Origin: Orobanche coerulescens
Lineage: Eukaryota; Streptophyta; Magnoliopsida; Lamiales; Orobanchaceae
Direction of reading: 5' to 3'
DNA length: 64,000 nt
NCBI GenBank assembly: GCA_033398695.1
Contig: CM065811.1
Coordinates: forward strand, 114,747,501 to 114,811,500
Positions 33,760 through 46,032 of this stretch are shown one piece after another; position 1 is the stretch's first letter, and every line of letters starts with the position of its first letter. Below the pieces are notes generated by a model. The model was not told the DNA's origin, did no database searches, and was given only the letters and a program-made list of their open reading frames with translations. A program made the position numbers and the translations under genes.

Positions 33760-35013
33760 TGTTAGGCGTATTTTTATGCGCTTTTACATCATTATTTTAT
33801 ATCCATCTTGAGCCTAATTCAGCATAAATGAGCTTTTAATGCACTATTCTTATATGTTTTGCAGGAAATCGGAGTCCGGAAGCCGAAACGATGAAAAATG
33901 GGCGAAAACAGCAGTTTTTGGTCATGAGCCGCGGCACAAACCATGTGAGCCGCGGCACAGGAAGATGGCCTGAAAGCGCCCAGGCAAACTGTACTCTGAG
34001 CCGCGGCACAGACAAGCTGAGCCGCGGCACAGGAAGGAAAAGCAGCGCCCAGGTTTTAATCTGTGCCCAGTGAGCCACGGCACACGGGGCGGTTTTGGTG
34101 TACTCCGCGCGGGTTTGGGCCGTTTTGGAGCCTGTTCTTGACCTAATCACACGGACGCATTTTGGAGGCTGAGGACGACTATAAATAAGCATCATAGGGC
34201 TGAAGAATAGGGGGATCGATAAGGAGGAATTCGGAGGTGGATCGATAGCTAGGGCGAAGAACAAAAGGAGGAGATTTGTGGGGCGACGACAAGACCACGG
34301 ATCCCTACGGTTTTTCTGCATCTTAGTTTCTAGATTTATTCGAGTAGGATTTTGATTGTAGCCGATTTCATGACGGTTTGATTATTTATTATTATTTCGA
34401 TTTACTCGTTATTCTATTGAATTGGATTCTTCTTACTGTTCTTAATGCTTTTTAATTGTCTGGCCAACAGTTAATTTGTTTTGAATGTCTTTATGGATTC
34501 GGGAGATGAAATTTAGGCATAGTTCTTGTGAGACGAATCATAATTTTCGTGAGATAGGGATATACTCATGCGAATTGTGAAGCCTGTTATTGTGGGAATT
34601 CTTGAACTGTTTTAGCTATTAATTATCTAATTCGAATAGGGATATATCGAGTTAATAATGCATAGTATTTTCTATCGACCTTGGGAAAGGCTTTAGAATA
34701 ATTTAGGAATTCCTGGTTTACAATCAATTGAATAACAGTGAATTGAATCGAATAAATATCATTCCCGATTGTTTGAGGTAAAAATCATAATCCTACCCCT
34801 TATTAGTATTATTATTATTAGTACTATTATTTATTTTCTGCAATTAGTATAGACATAAACTCTATTTAATTGTTCTTCAAATAAAATTGTGAGTTGACTA
34901 TATTTTGGTACTTAGTGAAATCAGTCCTCGAGGGAACGATACTTTACTTATCACTTTATTACTTGTTGACACCGTGCACTTGCGGCATATTGTGAGGGAA
35001 TTTTCCAACAACA
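33760..35013 (+). repeat. H 3' LTR
   Basis: 1254 bp, same ends as the 5' LTR. TATA at 34180-34187; array 33924-34085 with one unit fewer near 34072. Confidence 0.95.
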
Positions 35014-35018
35014 AATAA

Positions 35019-36040
35019 CAAGGGCAATGATATAATACATCTAAATAATCATCAATACATCACAACCCTAAGTTAAATCGGATTAAACGGATGAAAACAA
35101 CTAAAACACCCAAAATCCCCAAAACTAGATTTCTAGAAAATCTGACCTGATTCGCTCGATCAAGGGATGTTATAGGATGGATAATTGATGATATGAACTC
35201 CAAGACTTCATGGATTGATTGTCCAACAACATCTCTCCATGATAACCACACCTCTAGCCACGGAAGAGAAGGAAAAGAATGAGAAAATGGTAAAAAAAAC
35301 CATCTGCAGGGCCTTAAATAGACTGCCTGCCGGCAGAGTTACGTACGTAACCGACCATGGGCTTACGTACGTAACCGACCATGGCCGAGACACTGCCCAA
35401 AATTGCCGGCAGTATTACGTACGTAACCGGCCAAGGCCTTACGTACGTAACCGGCCTTACGTACGTAACTGCCTAGCCCTTCCGGCCGTAACTCGGCCAG
35501 GGCTGGCCTTTGCCCAACCTGCCCGGCCATGACTCGTCCGGGACCAACTCCGACGACCCGGACGACCCCGAAACCCGAACCTGAATACGAAATGAAGATA
35601 CGGTTATGAAGTACTCGCAAATATGAATTCGAGCACTAAGAGAACACACGATTCCGACCACCCGAAGGCTCGAAATTCGACAACGGAAAGTAATCACCCC
35701 AAACTTTGGGAAATTACAAAAATGGCCCAAAACGTCCGAAATACACGATACACGATCGAAACACCGAGCCAAAGCTCGCAACATGAATAATAACATTAAA
35801 TGAACTTCAGATAAACTCGAAACAACAGTTTCAGACGAGATTCGCAAGAATCGAACTCAAGTGCGGAAAAACCGCTTAAGAACACGGAACTCAACAAAAC
35901 GATACCGAAACGAACTCGGATGACAAGAAGTGCAGAATTAATTATTCTCAGAATAACGAAACGGTCACGAGCGAGTCGTCAACATGGACTCCCACCAAAA
36001 AAAAAGAAAATTACCGAAGTTCGAAACTGCGGGTATTACA
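35019..36040 (-). repeat. E4 LTR, part right of H (promoter and U3)
   Basis: TATTTAAG-type box at 35313-35321 and TTACGTACGTAAC array at 35338-35495 on the minus strand; ends GCGGGTATTACA at 36040, then polypurine tract complement. Confidence 0.82.
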
Positions 36041-36480
36041 TTCTACCCTCCTTAAAAGAAGTTTCATCCCGAAACATAAAACAAGTAGGGAGAAGCAAAA
36101 TCCCGCCAGGAAAACTCAACGATATTCACAGGAACTGAAAAACTCACGCCCAACGGCGAAACGTTGCAAGCAACGCAAAGGAATATACGGCATGAAAATA
36201 CGCTCCACGACGACCAACACAACGCCACCGGTAGAGACAACAAGTGACGAGCGTCATCAAACAGATAATACAATCAAGTCGATTATCCGAACAATCGCAA
36301 AACACAACGAACGAAAATCAACACGATTGACCAACCTAACGGTACATCAATCAATACGCGAGCCAATCGCTGAATAAATACGGAATTCCACCGCCCAAGG
36401 GTTGGAAGATCGAAAACGATACTAATTTCCCAAACTTAAGGAAATTAGGAAAGAGTCTGAACGCTCAACAATCACGAAAC

Positions 36481-39400
36481 GGTGACCCGCGTGTGTCGGG
36501 AATCAATATACTTAGTTGAATATGTGTGCTAGTGTCGAGTATAGGATCACCTTACTTTCATGTGATATCATTATTATGTATGAGTATGTCATCGGTAAAT
36601 GTAAAGTGTAATTCTTTTGTCACATTATGTGCGTGGAGTCACGTGGTTATGGATGAATATGTGTGTTTGTGTGATATTGGTTGTGTCGTTCGGTGCTGTT
36701 GAGATCTTGTGCTTCCTTGTGAATTGTTATAGTTCTGGGTCGTGAGTACGTGTTGGATAATATGGCCATTCTGGGTCGTGAGTACGTGTTGAGATCTTGT
36801 GCTTCCTTGTGAATTGTTATAGTTCAAGGTAAATGATATAATACATCTAAATAATCATCAGTACATCACAATCCTAAGTTAAATCGGATTAAACGGATGA
36901 AAACAACCAAAACACCCAAATTCCCCAAAACTAGATTTCTAGAAAATCTGACCTGATTCGCTCGATCAAGGGGTGTTATAGGATGGATGATTGATGATAT
37001 GAACTCCAAGACTTCATGGATTGATTGTCCAACAACATCTCTCCATGATAACCACACCTCCAGCCGCGGAAGAGAAGGAAAAGAATGAGAAAATGGTAAA
37101 AAAACCGTCTGCAGGGCCTTAAATAGGCTGCCTGCCAGCAGAGTTACGTACGTAACCGGCCATGGGCTTACGTACGTAACCGGCCATGGCCGAGACACTG
37201 CCCAAAAATGCCGGCAGTGTTACGTACGTAACTGGCCAAGGCCTTACGTACGTAACCGGCCTTACGTACGTAACCGGCCTTACGTACGTAACTGCCGAGC
37301 CCTTCCCGCCGTAACTCGGCCAGGGTTGGCCTGGGCCCAACCTGCCCGGCCATGACTCGTCCGGGACTAACTCCGACAGCCCGGACGACCCCGAAACCCG
37401 AACCTAAATACGAAACGAAGATACGGTTATGAAGTACTCGCAAATATGAATTCGAGCACTAAGAGAACACACGATTCCGACCACCCGAAGGCTCGAAATT
37501 CGACAACGGAAAGTAATTACCCCAAACTTTAGGAAATTACGAAAATGGCCCAAAACGTCCGAAATACACGATACACGATCGAAACACCGAGTCGAAGCTC
37601 GCAACATGAATAATAACATTAAATGAACTTACGAGAAACTCGAAACAACAGCTTCGGACGAGATTCGCAAGAATCGAACTCAAGTGCGGAAAAACCGCTT
37701 AAGAACACGGAACTCAACAAAACGATACCGAAACAAACTCGGATGACAAAAAGTGTAGAATTAATTATTCTCAGAATAACTAAACGGTCCCGCGCGAGTC
37801 GTCAACATGAACTCCCGCAAAAAAAAAACAAAATTACCGAAGTTCGAAATTGCGGGTATTACATTCTACCCTCCTTAAAAGAAGTTTCGTCCCGAAACAT
37901 AAAACAAGTAGGGAGAAGCAAAATCCCGCCAGGAAAACTCAACGATATTCACAAGAACTGAAAAACTCACGCCCAACGGCGAAACGTTGCAAGCAACGCA
38001 AAGGAATATACGGCGTGAAAATACGCTCCACGACGACCAACACAACGCCACCGGTAGAGACAACAAGTGACGAGCGTCATCAAACAGATAATACAATCAA
38101 GTCGATTATCCGAACAATCGCAAAACACAACGAACGAAAATCAACACGATTGACCAACCTAACGGTACATCAATCAACACGCGAGCCAATCGCTGAACAA
38201 ATACGGAATTCCACCGCCCAAGGGTTGGAAGATCGAAAACGATACTAATTTCCCGAACTTAAGGAAATTAGGAAAGAGTCTGAACGCTCAACAATCACGA
38301 AACGGGGTCAACAAAAACTGAACAATCAATGATCGAACCACAACGATCGAGACAACAAAAATCGAACAATCATGTTCGGATCATGAAGAACAATAAGGTT
38401 CAACCGACAACTCCGAGGTTCACATCTCGACTCGATACAAAACATGATCCGGTGAAAACAACAAGATGTGCACTCACATAAGATCCACAGGAAAGGGAAT
38501 TGCAATTGAAAAGTCACAACGACAAACGAGTAATTCCGAAGAAATACCACCCTCGTTCGATCAACAAAAGCAAGGGACAGGGCAAGCTCAGAAAATGTTA
38601 ACGAACATAAATGAGTCGACAGAGTCGAAAACATAGAAGTTCCAAATCTGATCCACTTCGAATAAAAGAATTTAATTTCCGAAGTTCGAAACAACAAGGT
38701 AGGGAAATAACATAACATACAACTGATAGACCACGCCCCTCAGGGACTCCACGGAGCCGGTCCTGATATCAATGTTCAAGTCTGTGCTTCGGAAGGCTCG
38801 GTAATTAATTCACAAAACTGAACATGATGTCCCTCGAGTCCGTACTTGAAACGCATCATAGGCGCGGAAGGATAAATTGCACGTACATTCCCTCGACACA
38901 TCACAGTTGAAATGCCTCGGCTCGGCATACCGAAAATACAGATGTTAGATATAATGGAACATAACACCGCAAAACAACATACCGTAGATGCCAACTCAGC
39001 ATAACATATCAACGCATACAAAAATCACAACAACAACGGCATCGTTCGACGATTACAATAGCCCGAACGATAGCCAGCACACAATCACAAACCTCATGAA
39101 ACAATCATCCATGTGCATAAACGCACAAAAATCCAAGATTTAACAACTCACACTCGTGCGACAACATGCAAATCACCACGAGGCGATAAACAGTAAACAC
39201 CAGTTCACACCTCTCACAGAGGGTTAGTACAACAAATGCGTGGCAACGCCACGACGTTCATGCCACCAATTCGATCATACTCGGGAGAAAACATCATAAC
39301 GACAACGAGAACATCATACATATATACCCAGCCCTCAAACAGGAATGGATAGGTTTTAAAACGAAAACCTCCTTTTGAAAATAATTTAGAAAAACACCGG

Positions 39401-40528
39401 TTGATCTTGATATCACCTTTCAAAAAAAGTACAAACGCGAAACATCGTTATCGACACTTAGGAGAACAATTTCGCATTTGATAAAAATGAGGACACTTTC
39501 TCTTAGTGAAAAACTTTCAGAATATTTGACCCTCGGGTCTAAGTAAAAGTGTTTATAAAACATTGAAAATATCTCAAAACACTTTGGTCCTCGAGGTAGA
39601 AGAATTTTGAAACATATTGTGGCACCCTGGATGTACCATGAGAAAATAATTCATTTTAAAAGTACGTCTCGAAATTTATTTTCTAAGATACTCAAGGTTT
39701 TCAAAGATAATTCAATGGGCTAGAATGCCCAAAAATTTCAGATAATTACACGGAACATTATAACTCCGTGGGTCCCGCGGCGGAACCTACTAGGCTAAAA
39801 AACATTTACAAAAATGCCAAAAAGGCCGATGACGGTAATATTTCAAAAAAAATCACAAAAGCCATTTACAAAATACTAAATACCGTCATAAGAATTTCGC
39901 GAAAACGATGAAGGCCATAATGCCAAAAACTCGGTTAAGGGAATCGGTCTTTGAAATAAAACTCAGTCGGTAAAATACCGAATGCCATTACAAAAGAACT
40001 CACGCAGCAGATAAAAGAAATACAGTCCAACATGCACAATCCAGCGACACTACTCCTCATATGAACGAAATATGAGAGTCAAATAACCACATATCATGAA
40101 ATCAAAATCCATAAGAGGGTTCCGTCAATTAACTCATAATCATACATGTAACTCGCATCATACAAGGCACAAACACAAAGAAGGGAGACTTACATTCACA
40201 GGTCGTACGAAGATGATGATCGCCCCACGATACTAATCACAGCCAACAAACTCAGACGACGCGTCGCGACACGACTCAGTCAGATAAAATCCGACGAAAC
40301 AAGACTCAAACAACACGACTTGACCCGACAACCTAGGTTTCCACAACCTAAGCTCCGATACCATTTATGTAACACCCCCAATCCGCTCAGGGATATTACA
40401 CGCCGTAGAACCTTTCCTCAAGGATCTACCAGGCTGGTAACAACAAACGAACAACTCGACAATGCCTTTAAGGCTACATTAACTCAGTAGACCGACTTGG
40501 TCTTTCAATAAAAACATACAACACAATT
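36481..40528 (-). mobile_element. E3 with P2 fragment: duplicate of 14921-18948
   Basis: 36481-36831 repeats P2 14921-15259; 36832-37863 repeats the E2 3' LTR; 37864-40367 repeats the E2 interior; primer site at 40347-40363; LTR start at 40368. Base differences are few and scattered. At 40528 it stops inside the LTR and joins G LTR2. Array 37143-37318 has one more TTACGTACGTAAC unit than E2. Confidence 0.85.
37864..40367 (-). other. E3 interior, non-coding
   Basis: Matches the E2 interior base for base apart from scattered substitutions. No recognisable coding frame. Confidence 0.75.
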
Positions 40529-41326
40529 AGGCCTTTTGACCCCAGTCTGTCACCATCTTCTCACCTACCGACACCTGTCAAAGTCTTCGAAGACCGAATC
40601 TCGGATGAAGACCCATGTGCAGATCCGCAAAAGGCGCCACAGGATAAGGCCTTTTGACCCCAGTCTGTCACCATCTTCTCACCTACCGACAGACCCGCCG
40701 AAAGGTGCGAAGTGGGACCTCCCAAGACGGCGACTTAGGACGCGTGCAAACTTATCATTGGCTCGCGCATCTGGCTGCCAGCAGTAGCCGCGGACTTTAA
40801 GGAAACAGTCCCACGTGCTGGGACGATCGCCCACCTTATTATAATATAGGAAACGGCGGTCGCCTGCGAAGGACAAGGAGAACCTAGCAACCTCTTCTCT
40901 TATAAATAGAAGGCCTCCAGCAGTGGCTGAAGGACAGAAAAAGACATTCACAATAACTCACAGAGTGAAAATCGCGAACACAGCATCACAACAAAAGCAC
41001 AGAACATCTAAGGCAAAATATAAAGAACTCTGCATCTTTGTAACAAGAACTCACAGAGCTTCAACTCTGGTTTTTTCCGGCAATCTTCAGCACTCGATAG
41101 CTAAGATAACTAGAGTCTTTACACTCATTGTAATTGTACGCTAACATTAATATTTGTACCCACTAGTATTCATATTAATAACATCTCGCGAGAGCATTCA
41201 AGCCCAGGACTAACAACCCCGACAAATTTTGTGTTATTTACTTTCCCTACGGACATGCTCTCGCATTTGTTTGTTACTCGACCATTCTAGAAATATCGTC
41301 TCCGGATAATATTTTGGGTAACAACA
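40528..41326 (+). repeat. G LTR2, 5'-truncated and rearranged
   Basis: Starts inside U3 at GGCCTTTTGACCCCAG, equivalent to about 20660 in LTR1. A block beginning GGCCTTTTGACC appears twice (40529 and 40648), with the stretch between taken from just upstream, so a segment of about 120 bp was duplicated. Ends GGGTAACAACA at 41326. TATA at 40901-40908. Confidence 0.88.
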
Positions 41327-41328
41327 CT

Positions 41329-41345
41329 TGGCACTAGAAGAAGGG
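41329..41345 (+). other. G primer-binding site, copy B
   Basis: TGGCACTAGAAGAAGGG, with one further mismatch (GGCAC for GGCGC) relative to copy A. Confidence 0.75.
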
Positions 41346-41456
41346 TATCTTAACCTTCATTTTTTATTCCGACCATATCGAAGAACACTCACTGTTCTCC
41401 GGGGCATATACTTGAAGAAACACTCACTGTTCTTCAAAGAAAAACCTTCAGAGAAC

Positions 41457-43127
41457 ATGACGTCTGCCACGACCTCCAAAAGAGCCACCCTGCGATCTGC
41501 CGGACATATTATTCCGGCCCAGGCCGAATCCCAACCTACGATGGAAGGCGACCGTGGCGATGCTAGGCTCTCACTCCCATCCCCGAGGGAGGGCCCCAGC
41601 CTCTCACTCAATCAGTTCCAACTCGCCCACCATTACTCCCTCAGCCATTCGCCGTGCGGGCAAGCGGATGCTCAAGGGGCTATATGTCGAGAAATCGTCA
41701 GAAAGCCCCGAGCCGCAGTAAAAGGCGCTCGTAAGGCGGGACGATTCCGTCTTCAACCGCCTAGGGAGTGATCCATCATGGCGACCCGGGCATTCGGGCC
41801 CCATCCGGGAGACATCGGAGTCCGAATCCGTCACCAGGAGTTCGGCATACCCGACTCCCAAAAGACAGGCCGGCCAACAGGCTCCCACTCGCCCAAGAAT
41901 TGAGCTCGGTGGCGGAGAACTCGTCACCTACCATGGGGCTAGGAGATCGGTACATGATCGCCTAGGCTCCCGCTCCGAGGGCCAATCCGCGAGCAGTCAG
42001 GCTACGGCGATGGCTGCCATGCAGCGCCAGCTCGACGAAATGAAGGCGCTCCTAGAAACTGGGGCGGGCGCCAGGAGATCGATCGCCGGACCGAGTGAGC
42101 CGCTCGCGGCCCAGATCGAGCTCGCCCCAGTTCAACCGAAGATCGCTCCTCCTCAAACACCTCTATATGAGGGGAGATCGGATCCTGAGACCCATTTGAG
42201 CAAGTTCCGGATTTACATGACCGGATGTGGGGCATCGCACGCGACGAAGTGCCTAATGTTCCCATTGACATTGAGCGATCTTGCCCATAGGTGGTACATC
42301 TCACTGCCACCACGCTCGATCACCTGTTTTGAGAAACTGGCGAACGACTTCACGTCATTTTTCAACGCCAAAGTTGCTCAGCCAGAAGGCCCCCACCGCA
42401 TGATGAAGATCAGGCAGGGGAAGGACGAGCCAGACGAAGAATACATCCACCGAGTGGACGAAATAGTCCTCACCGGCGAGCCCATTAGCTACGAACTCGC
42501 TCTTTACTCGGTCCAAGGAGGATTCTATGGCCATTCGCCCATGTTCAGGCACCTCACGAAGGACATCCCCCCGACCTACGCGATCTTCTGCGTCAAGGCC
42601 GCCGATTTTCTGGCTAGGCATAGGATGCTCTCTCTTCGCTTAGGTGAGGGATCTACTGGAGAAGGGAAGGTGCCATCTTCTATCCCGATAAAGGCGGTCG
42701 CCAAGCCCATAAAGGCGGTCGCAAAGCCGCCCGGTGAATTCAAAGCCTTCGAGGATGTGGAGATTCACCTCCTCCGCAACCTCAATCTATCTCCAACCCA
42801 CATTTTCAACGCCATCAAGGGACGCGAGTGGCTTAGCAAACCAAAGCCGATGAGGGACAACGGTCATCTAGACCGCAGCAAATTTTGTGCCTACCACAAG
42901 AGTCCCGGCCACAACACCAGCCAGTGCCGCGACCTCCTTAGACAACTCTAGAGACTGTTTGAGGAAGGCAAGTTAGATAACCTGGTTACCAAGCCAGAAC
43001 CTCGGGCAGAAAGGACTGGGGGCCGCGAGCGCCGACAGAACGATGGAATCCCTCCCAATCCATTCGCTAGGATCAAGCAGAATGAGTCGAAGTACTCTGA
43101 CAAATCAATCCCGGCGGCCAGATCAAT
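41457..43127 (+). pseudogene. Gag, copy B
   Basis: ATG at 41457 (MTSATTSKRATL) as in copy A. About 58 bases present in A (after GTTCCAA, 21634) are missing, shifting the frame near 41620. The Gag core is open in 42010-42951 (KFRIYMTGCGASHATKCLMF, RWYISLPPRSITCFEKL, zinc knuckle CAYHKSPGHNTSQC). A TAG at 42949-42951 ends it, where A has TGG. A 13-base loss follows near 43113. Confidence 0.88.
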
Positions 43128-43733
43128 ATGCTTCAGTCGGGAGGTGGAAACCTCAGAGGCCTTTCCCCAGTTTCCACCATGTCGAATAGAAAGCGGAAGG
43201 CCGAATTGAGGGCGTTTGTCGGGGTCCATGTCATGGTACCCCCAGAGCCGACCATCTCCAAAGACGCGCTCATCACTTTCTCCAACAAGGATAAGGAGGG
43301 AGTGCAGTGCCCCAAAGAGGATGCATTGGTAATCTCCGCATGTATCCTTGGGAAAATGGTCGATCGCATGCTGGTTGACAATGGGAGCTTCTGCAATATC
43401 ATATTCAAATCTGCTCTTGACCAGCTCGGGAACCTGACCAAGTTCATCAAGCCATTTGATACTGTGCTTCAAGGTTTTGGCGACCGCACAGTCCAAGCCT
43501 ATGGAAGGATCAAGCTCTCTGTCGAGCTAATATGTTATTACGATGCCAAGGTTAGGATTACTAGGAACCTCAATTTTGTAATCATATATAGGCCCAGCAT
43601 CTATAATGGGTTCCTAGGTCGCCCATTTCTAGAAACCTTTGAGGCGGTCGCCTCTTCTTTCTTTTACTGTATCAAATTCCCCACTGCCAACGGGACGGTC
43701 GGTACTGTAAAAGGAGACCAACTAATGGCTTAG
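43128..43733 (+). pseudogene. Aspartic protease, copy B
   Basis: Open for 201 codons; active site MLVDNGSFCNIIF as in copy A, and YNGFLGRPFLETFEAV. Ends at TAG 43731-43733, shared with copy A. This is the best-kept domain of G. Confidence 0.87.
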
Positions 43734-45450
43734 AAATATTTGAATTACTCCTGTGTCGTAACTTCTTTCAACACTTCCCATACTATTTTTAACATTAAGT
43801 CAATCGACAATCAACCGATGGAGCTCGACGAGCCAAGCACCTCGAACCAGCCCGACGCAGAGGATGGCATCTCACATCGATTGACGGATGACATCGAGCC
43901 AAGGATCGGTTTCGAGCCAAGCCTCGACATCGATCCAAGGATCGATTCCGGAAATCGTTCCAAAAAAGAAGCGACCGTCCCCATTGAGGAGTTGGAAAGT
44001 ATAACAATAGATCTGGCTCGCCCGAAGCAGGAAGTACAGATCGGCACAAGCGTCGGCCTCGAGTTAAAGGATGATCTGATCAGTTTACTACGTAAGAACA
44101 TTAGAGTCTTTGCCTGGTCGCATCAAGATATGGTCGGCATAAGTCCTGAACACGCTTGCCACAATCTAAAGATCGACCCAACAAGGAAACCTGTTCACCA
44201 GAAACGTAGGAAATTCGGTCCTAAGAAGTACGCAGCGCTCGACATAGAATTCAAAAAGCTACTCGACAACAAACTAATCGGAGTAGCTACAGACGAGCCA
44301 TAGTTGGTAGCCAACGCGGTGCTCGTCAAAAATCCGAGAAACTCCTGGAGGTTATGCATCGACTTCACCGACCTCAACGCGGCATGTCCAAAAGACCACT
44401 TTCCGATGCCTCATATTTACCACTTGGTCGATAGCACGGCAGGATGCGAAATGATGTCGTTCATGGATGCCTTCGTCGGGTACCATCAGATCCCAATGGT
44501 GGAGAAAGACATAAAACACACGTCGTTCCATACGGAAAAAGACGTATACTTTTGGGTCCGAATGCCGTTCGGTCTGAAGAATGAGGGGGCGACCTACTAA
44601 CGGTTAGTCAACGGGATGTTCGCCAACCAGATCGGCAAGACCATGGAGGTTTACATTGATGACATAGTAGTCAAGAGCCTCAAAAAGGAAGATCACCTCA
44701 ATGACCTTGCCGAGACGTTCACCATCCTAGAGAAGTTCAACATGAAACTGAACCCCAAGAACTGCAACTTCGGGGTAAGCTCAAGAAAGTTCCTGTGGCA
44801 CATCGTGAGCTAGAGGGGGATCGAGGCGAACCCCACTAAAATTCAGGCGATCCTTGACATGCAGGAGCCACGGAATGTCAAACAGGTGCAACGCCTCATA
44901 GATTGTCTAGCTACCCTTAACCGTTTCATTTCTCGGCTCGGAGATAAAAGTAAGCCATTCTTCGCGACCATAAAGAACAAGAAGTTTGCATGGACAAAGG
45001 AGAGTCAAATAGCGTTCGCCAAAATCAAGGAGTATCTGTCTAATCCCCAAATCTTGGCGAAGCCAATCCACGGCGATAAGCTATTCCTCTGCCTGGCGGC
45101 CTCGGAGGTCGCGCTGAGTGCTGTTTTAGTGCGAGTAGAGGGGCAAACCCACTTGCCGATCTATTTCGTTAGTCAAGCGCTCCACGACGGGGAAACGCGT
45201 TACACGCCTCTAGAGAAGATCGCCTACGCATTAGTCATGAGTGTTCGCAAGCTGAGGGCCTACTTCTTCGAACACTAAGTGGAGGTTCTGACGACTCTTC
45301 CCTTAAGGCAAGTTCTGCACCGACCAGACACCATCGGGCGACTCCTCAAGTGGTCGCTGGAGATCGCCCAATACGGTATCACGTACGCTCCTCGCACGGC
45401 AATCAAAGGCCAAGCTCTGGCAGACTTCGTGGTGGAATTAACGTTCCCAC
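43734..45450 (+). pseudogene. Reverse transcriptase and RNase H, copy B
   Basis: Blocks LCIDFTDLNAACPKDHFPMP, MSFMDAFVGYHQIP, RMPFGLKNEGATY and the box MEVYIDDIVVKS (YIDD). TAG 44301-44303 and TAA 44598-44600 are shared with copy A; a TAG near 44812 and TAA near 45277 are private to B (A has CAG and CAA there). RNase H text AASEVALSAVLVRVEGQ and YAPRTAIKGQALADFV follows. Confidence 0.88.
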
Positions 45451-46032
45451 CAAGTCCGGCACAGGTCGGTCGCCCTGCTTGGAAATTGTACGTATATGGC
45501 TCGGCGACCAACTCGCAAACAGGGGTAGGGATTGTCCTCATCAGCCCCGACGGCCAAAGTTTCACAAATGCTGTGCGTTTCGGGTTCCGTGCGACTAACA
45601 ATGAAGCCGAGTACGAAGCCTTGGTAGGTGGGATCGATCTAGCACTCGCCCTGGACGTTCGTCGCCTCCACATCTTCATGGACTCCCTCTTGGTCGTGAA
45701 CCAAGTCAAGGGAGAATATGAGGCACGCGGCGAACAAATGATCAAATACCAAGAATTGGTCGCCGAAATGTGCACAAAGTTTGAAGTAGTGCTGATCGAA
45801 CAAGTCCCGAGAGAGCACAACTCCCAGGACACTGCCCTATCCAAACTAGCATCATCAGATGGGGCGGCAGATTTCTCTAACATCCAAATCACAAAATCAG
45901 CAAAGCCGAGAATCGACAGAAGCCTGATTACCACATTTGCCATCGTCGAAGAGAACTGGATGACTCCATTCATTAAATACTTGAAGGACGGAATTGTCCC
46001 TGCCGACCGTGTCAAAGCTCGCCAGCTTTAGC
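45451..46032 (+). pseudogene. Second RNase H, copy B
   Basis: WKLYVYGSATNSQTGVGIVL, FRATNNEAEYEALVGG and FMDSLLVVNQVKGEYEARG in one open frame (45279-46031), so this domain is intact here while copy A has a frameshift. It ends at a TAG near 46030 private to B. Confidence 0.86.

Larger units (their letters stand above)
30035..35013 (+). mobile_element. H: complete non-autonomous Athila-like LTR element
   Basis: LTRs 30035-31305 and 33760-35013 flank 2454 bp of interior. Perfect AATAA target duplication at 30030-30034 and 35014-35018. Primer site is of tRNA-Asp type and the polypurine tract AAGTTTGGGGGT precedes the 3' LTR. No pol and no recognised gag domain. The primer type and tract are those of Athila elements; assignment is by these signals only. 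Orientation is taken from primer site and tract. Confidence 0.93.
27696..36480 (-). mobile_element. E4: E-family LTR with start of interior, split by H
   Basis: Minus strand 3' LTR 27696-30034 plus 35019-36040, then the first 440 bp of the interior (36041-36480) with polypurine tract. Only about 17 bases are missing at the inner LTR end. At 36480 (ACGAAACGG/TGACCCGC) it changes to P2-type sequence. It is the most complete copy of the large LTR, about 3.4 kb without H. Confidence 0.8.
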
